From contig DERX01000018.1 of NCBI GenBank assembly GCA_002361875.1, forward strand, positions 25,910 through 35,495: a stretch of 9,586 bases of DNA, in the 5' to 3' direction. Positions 7,119 through 9,586 of the stretch are shown here, piece after piece. How positions within the stretch are numbered: the first letter of the stretch is position 1; each line of letters opens with the position of its first letter. The position numbers and the translations under genes are program-made. A model generated the notes under the pieces. It was given only the letters and a program-made list of their open reading frames with translations. It did no database searches and was not told the DNA's origin. The stretch comes from Ruminococcaceae bacterium UBA3329 (GTDB taxonomy: Bacteria; Bacillota; Clostridia; Oscillospirales; Acutalibacteraceae).

Positions 7119-7281
7119 GGCTTCCCCCTTGGGGTTGCGGGTGTCCGGTGGACACCTCTGCGTAGCAGAAGCAACGACCGAGGCGGGAGCCGAGAAAAGC
7201 TGTCAGCGTAGCTGACTGATGAGGGGTAATAGTACTGCACAAAACACCTCATCCACCGCTAAAGCCCCTCAAGGGGAAGGC
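7119..7281. repeat. MITE-like, hairpin-rich interspersed repeat element in the galK-GNAT gap
   Basis: A 163-bp non-coding element fills most of the 232-nt gap between galK and the GNAT gene. Its ends are imperfect inverted repeats: GGCTTCCCC at 7119 and, read from 7281 on the other strand, GCCTTCCCC, each followed by a C-rich/G-rich fold-back. Inside lie GGTGTCC/GGACACC (7140-7146/7150-7156), TCTGC/GCAGA (7157-7161/7165-7169), GTCAGC/GCTGAC (7202-7207/7211-7216) and GATGAGG/CCTCATC (7218-7224/7247-7253). Two of the hairpins share the loop GTA. The heptamer GGCAAAA occurs at both edges (7109-7115 and 7279-7285), a possible but impure target duplication. I recall similar CCTTGAGGGGAAGG / GATGAGGTG repeats as multi-copy elements in Clostridia genomes; copy number here cannot be shown from one window. 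No transposase is encoded. It should be transcribed within the operon as folded RNA. Confidence 0.75.
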
Positions 7282-7310
7282 AAAAAACGGCTACAATAAA
7301 TGTTAATTCA

Positions 7311-8591
7311 TTATACCTCAGTTCCGCCTAAGGGACGGATTAAGAGAACATAGCAAGAGCCTTCGCCGAAAACAGCTTCAACTGCATTTTTGTATGTATC
7401 AAGCATTTCATTCGGAACAAAAGCCTGAATTGTTCCTGCAAAGCCGCCGCCGTGAACGCGGTAAGCGCCTTTGCCTTTCAGCACCTGTTCCGAAATTGCA
7501 AGACCGAGGGCAACAGGCTGTTCGGCAGGCTTTTTAACCGAATAAACGTTTTGGTTATACATATAAGACGATGCACCGCTCTCACAGATAAGGCGTTTAA
7601 ATTCGTCAAAGTTACCTTGTCTTAAAGCCTCAACCTCCGAAACAACTCTCGCATTGTCGCCGAAGAAGTGAATTGCACGGAGTACCGCTCTGTCACCGAA
7701 TTTTTCACGGATTGCAGGAATATTTTTATAAAATTCCGCTTCGTCTGTATCTCTTAAAATTTCTTTGCCGAAAACTGACGCAACAGATTCCATCTCCGTG
7801 CGTATTGCGGCATATTCGTCGGTCAAATCTGCGTGATTTCCCTTTGTGTCAACAATGCAAAGGGCATGTCCGCAAGCGGCAAAATCAAAATCTACCTTGT
7901 CAATAACGGGATTTTGTGGGTCGGCAAAATCAATGGTGATAAATCCGCCCACCGACGACGCCATCTGGTCCATAAGTCCGCAAGGCTTGCCGAAATGAAC
8001 ATTTTCGGCATACTGCGCAATTTGAGCAATTGTAACTGCATCAACCTTTCCGTCATTGTAAAGGTAGTTAAGGCAAGTGCCCACAAGCACCTCAAATGCG
8101 GCTGATGACGAAAGACCGGAACCCGAGATTACGCTTGAAACCGTGCAGGCGTCAAATCCGCCGATTTTATATCCACGCTTTATAAAGCCGTCGCACATAC
8201 CTCTTACAAGAGCATTTGAATGACCCATATCCGCTTCGGATACAGAAAGCTCTGAAAGGTCAACTGTGTCCATTTTATATCCTCTTGATTTAACACGGAC
8301 AATATTTTCATCATTTTTCGAAGTAACGGCAACAGCGTCAAGGTTAATGCCTGCCGCTAAAACTCTGCCGTGGTTGTGGTCGGTGTGATTGCCTCCGACC
8401 TCTGTTCTGCCGGGAGCGGAGAAAAAACGGATATTTTCTCTGTTTCCGAAAATTTCTTCAAAATCCTTTGCAAGAGAGATGTACCGTTCGGTTTGCATCT
8501 CGGCCTCTTCTTCGGTGATATACACTTTTTTAAGGCGTTCGGCAAATTCGCCGTTTTGAATTTTTTCAATAGTTTCATATAGATTCGGCAT
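7311..8591 (-). CDS. galK: Galactokinase
   Basis: A GHMP-superfamily sugar kinase (426 aa) that phosphorylates galactose at C1 with ATP, the first step of the Leloir pathway, in the cytoplasm. The galactokinase signature is at 61-75 (GRTEVGGNHTDHNHG), the ATP-binding GHMP motif at 156-168 (SGSGLSSSAAFEV), the probable catalytic Asp is D208 in CGLMDQM, and the C-terminal GHMP loop is VHGGGFAG at 379-386. The signature departs from the usual GRxNxIGEHxDYxxG at Asn, Glu and Tyr positions, but I recall this as typical of a Clostridia group. Start choice: an in-frame TTG at 8618 would add 9 basic residues, but the ATG at 8591 has AAAGGAA about 9-10 nt upstream and is preferred. It overlaps the VTT gene by 17 nt. 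Neither galT nor galE is in the window. A related kinase (for example GalNAc kinase) is possible but less likely. Confidence 0.93.
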   Translation of the reverse strand: MPNLYETIEKIQNGEFAERLKKVYITEEEAEMQTERYISLAKDFEEIFGNRENIRFFSAPGRTEVGGNHTDHNHGRVLAAGINLDAVAVTSKNDENIVRVKSRGYKMDTVDLSELSVSEADMGHSNALVRGMCDGFIKRGYKIGGFDACTVSSVISGSGLSSSAAFEVLVGTCLNYLYNDGKVDAVTIAQIAQYAENVHFGKPCGLMDQMASSVGGFITIDFADPQNPVIDKVDFDFAACGHALCIVDTKGNHADLTDEYAAIRTEMESVASVFGKEILRDTDEAEFYKNIPAIREKFGDRAVLRAIHFFGDNARVVSEVEALRQGNFDEFKRLICESGASSYMYNQNVYSVKKPAEQPVALGLAISEQVLKGKGAYRVHGGGFAGTIQAFVPNEMLDTYKNAVEAVFGEGSCYVLLIRPLGGTEV

Positions 8592-9309
8592 TTTTCTTGT
8601 TTCCTTTCGTTTTTTCAAGAATAATATTTACAATCAGTGTTACCGTGCCCGACAAAATAAACAGCGCCACAATCGGACCCATAAAGTGCCAGGTAAATGG
8701 CTGTGAAACATTGCCGCCCACAACTGAATAAGTCCAGATTTTCGGCATAAATCCTATAACTGACGCTATAAGGAACCGAACCGCAGGGAATTTCATTCCG
8801 CCGTAAATTTTACTTACCATATTAACGGGAATTGACGGAATAAGCCTGAGGGCTACAAGCACGCCCAGCTTTGCATTACCCGGACGGTACATCATTTCAC
8901 GCACATTGTCATATTTCTGAAGCTGTTTAACAGCCGTGCCGCCGCCGAATTTTCTTCCCCAATAATATTTTGTCATAAGCACGATTGAAAACCCTACAAC
9001 ATTTATGGCAACAGCCTTATAAGAGTCAAAAAGTACACCCGACATAATAAATATAAACGGAAACGGAATGGGAATAAAATTTTTGAGCAGAAAAACCGCT
9101 AAAATTGCAATGAGCATAAGCCATTTGTTAGGAAGAGAGCGAATAAGCTCAAGCATTTCGTCAAGCTTTGCCATAAATTCCGCCCAACCGCCTTCGCCGA
9201 TTTTTGAGCTCATAATTATTGTGATAACAGAAAGAACGGCCGCACCTGCAAAAAGGCATACAGCGCTGAAATTGAGAGCACCCTTGCGGTCAAGATTTTT
9301 TTGTTCCAT
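8575..9309 (-). CDS. VTT-domain (TVP38/TMEM64, DedA-related) integral membrane protein
   Basis: A 244-aa polytopic membrane protein of the TVP38/TMEM64 family, also called SNARE-associated or VTT domain. Hydrophobic segments lie near 13-33, 62-76, 79-95, 97-112, 147-160, 177-195 and 211-231. The family core is clear: a proline-rich re-entrant region NFIPIPFPFIFIMSG (77-91), KYYWGRKFG (114-122), then RLIPSIPVNMVSKIYGGMKF (155-174) with its conserved Arg and prolines. DedA/VTT relatives have been linked to phospholipid scrambling and to undecaprenyl-phosphate recycling; which applies here is unknown. Start choice: the ATG at 9309 has GGGTGA a few bases upstream and is preferred over an in-frame TTG at 9321. 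First gene of the five-gene unit, with a good promoter; its TGA lies 17 nt inside galK. Confidence 0.9.
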   Translation of the reverse strand: MEQKNLDRKGALNFSAVCLFAGAAVLSVITIIMSSKIGEGGWAEFMAKLDEMLELIRSLPNKWLMLIAILAVFLLKNFIPIPFPFIFIMSGVLFDSYKAVAINVVGFSIVLMTKYYWGRKFGGGTAVKQLQKYDNVREMMYRPGNAKLGVLVALRLIPSIPVNMVSKIYGGMKFPAVRFLIASVIGFMPKIWTYSVVGGNVSQPFTWHFMGPIVALFILSGTVTLIVNIILEKTKGNKKNAESI

Positions 9310-9362
9310 AACTTCACCCAAATAAATTTTTTATTTGTTTATTCAAACAACTATACTAAACA

Positions 9363-9391
9363 ATTTTATAATATTTATGCCAAAAGGTCAA
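9363..9391 (-). promoter_or_regulatory. Sigma-A-type promoter of the VTT-galK operon
   Basis: On the minus strand TTGACC (9386-9391, 5/6 match) is followed after exactly 17 bp by TAAAAT (9363-9368, 5/6 match). It would start transcription about 45-50 nt ahead of the VTT ATG at 9309. This is the only strong promoter I see ahead of the five-gene run. Confidence 0.75.
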
Positions 9392-9399
9392 TATTTTTG

Positions 9400-9428
9400 T
9401 TGTTATATTATGGATTTTTTGATATACT
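9400..9428 (+). promoter_or_regulatory. Sigma-A-type promoter of the dehydrogenase gene
   Basis: TTGTTA (9400-9405) and TATACT (9423-9428) are separated by 17 bp, giving 4/6 and 5/6 matches. The start codon is 37 nt beyond the -10 box. Its -35 box lies 8 bp from that of the opposing promoter, so the two stand back-to-back. Confidence 0.7.
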
Positions 9429-9465
9429 TATTCTAAAATATGCTTGAAATACGAGGTAAATCCTT

Positions 9466-9586
9466 ATGAAAACCGTTGTTTTAGATTCATTTGCATTAAA
9501 TCCCGGGGATTTAAGCTGGGATTGGTTAAAAGAATTAACCGAGTGTGAAATTTATGACAGAACACCTGCCGATAAAGTAATCCAAA
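9466..9586 (+). CDS. D-2-hydroxyacid dehydrogenase (glycerate dehydrogenase-like), N-terminal fragment
   Basis: Only the first 40 codons are present; the gene runs off the right edge. The peptide begins MKTVVLDSFALNPGDLSWDW, then KELTECEIYDRTPADKV. This closely follows the N-terminal catalytic-domain start of D-isomer-specific 2-hydroxyacid dehydrogenases annotated as glycerate/hydroxypyruvate dehydrogenase, which typically read 'VLDGYTLNPGDLSW...L..LG...VYDRTP'. Those enzymes reduce hydroxypyruvate or similar 2-oxoacids with NAD(P)H. The NAD-binding domain and catalytic Arg/Glu/His are beyond the window, so substrate and integrity cannot be judged. The ATG has GAGG at 9453-9456, 9 nt upstream. 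It is divergent from the VTT operon. Confidence 0.82.
   Translation, partial: MKTVVLDSFALNPGDLSWDWLKELTECEIYDRTPADKVIQ

Noticed and set aside
7079..7252. Long form of the GNAT protein starting at 7252 (301 aa)
   Set aside because: The added 58 residues are translated from the repeat element and its flank, with low-complexity Arg/Ser/Leu/Pro content. The ATG at 7078 gives a protein of sensible composition.
7140..7253. CRISPR-like or tandem repeat array
   Set aside because: The fold-backs differ in sequence and length and have no regular spacing or spacers; they are hairpins of one element.
8592..8618. TTG start for galK at 8618
   Set aside because: It would add a short basic tail and lengthen the overlap with the VTT gene; the ATG at 8591 has a clear AAAGGAA site at normal spacing.
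9310..9321. TTG start for the VTT gene at 9321
   Set aside because: The four added codons overlap the GGGTGA ribosome binding site that serves the ATG at 9309.
9381..9399. Operator formed by CAAAA/TTTTG around the divergent -35 boxes
   Set aside because: A 5-bp AT-rich inverted repeat is expected by chance in such sequence; kept only as a remark, not as a feature.

Overview
This window looks like chromosomal DNA from an anaerobic, gut-type Firmicute of the class Clostridia (Oscillospiraceae/Ruminococcaceae-like). The grounds are: moderate GC in the housekeeping genes (one 60-base hand count in proS gave 29/60) with AT-rich intergenic gaps, strong AGGAG-type ribosome binding sites, the short archaeal/eukaryote-like prolyl-tRNA synthetase, a PLP-dependent 'methionine gamma-lyase/aluminium resistance' protein, and a hairpin-rich interspersed repeat of a type I recall from such genomes. 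Genus cannot be named from the sequence alone.

Layout. At the left (39-1673, + strand) are two closely spaced genes of unknown function. One encodes a secreted protein with a clear signal peptide, the other a small protein with one N-terminal membrane anchor. The start of the first gene is extremely AT-rich compared with everything else here, so this pair looks like accessory DNA. They converge on the minus-strand genes, with a strong intrinsic terminator between (1725-1753) pointing out of proS.

From 1789 to 9309 all genes lie on the minus strand. Read in the direction of transcription (right to left) they are: a VTT/TVP38-type membrane protein, galactokinase (galK), a 163-bp structured repeat element, a GNAT acetyltransferase, a PLP-dependent lyase-like enzyme, a phosphoglucomutase/phosphomannomutase-family enzyme, then acyl carrier protein (acpP) and prolyl-tRNA synthetase (proS). 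The VTT/galK, GNAT/lyase and lyase/mutase junctions overlap by 17, 22 and 1 nt, so the first five genes look like one transcription unit with the repeat embedded in it. A good sigma-A promoter (TTGACC-17-TAAAAT) precedes the VTT gene. acpP-proS has its own promoter (TTGACA-17-TAGTAT), so it is probably a separate unit, ended by the terminator at 1725-1753.

At the right edge, a divergent + strand gene begins at 9466 and runs out of the window. Its 40 visible residues resemble the N-terminus of a D-2-hydroxyacid (glycerate-type) dehydrogenase. Its promoter is back-to-back with that of the VTT operon.

Most of the window is ordinary metabolism. I see no defence system, CRISPR array, transposase or RNA gene. 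The parts worth a second look are the unknown secreted/membrane pair at the left and the MITE-like element inside the galK operon, which leaves the downstream GNAT frame open through its whole length and so creates a start-site ambiguity. No stretch over 300 bases lacks a gene.
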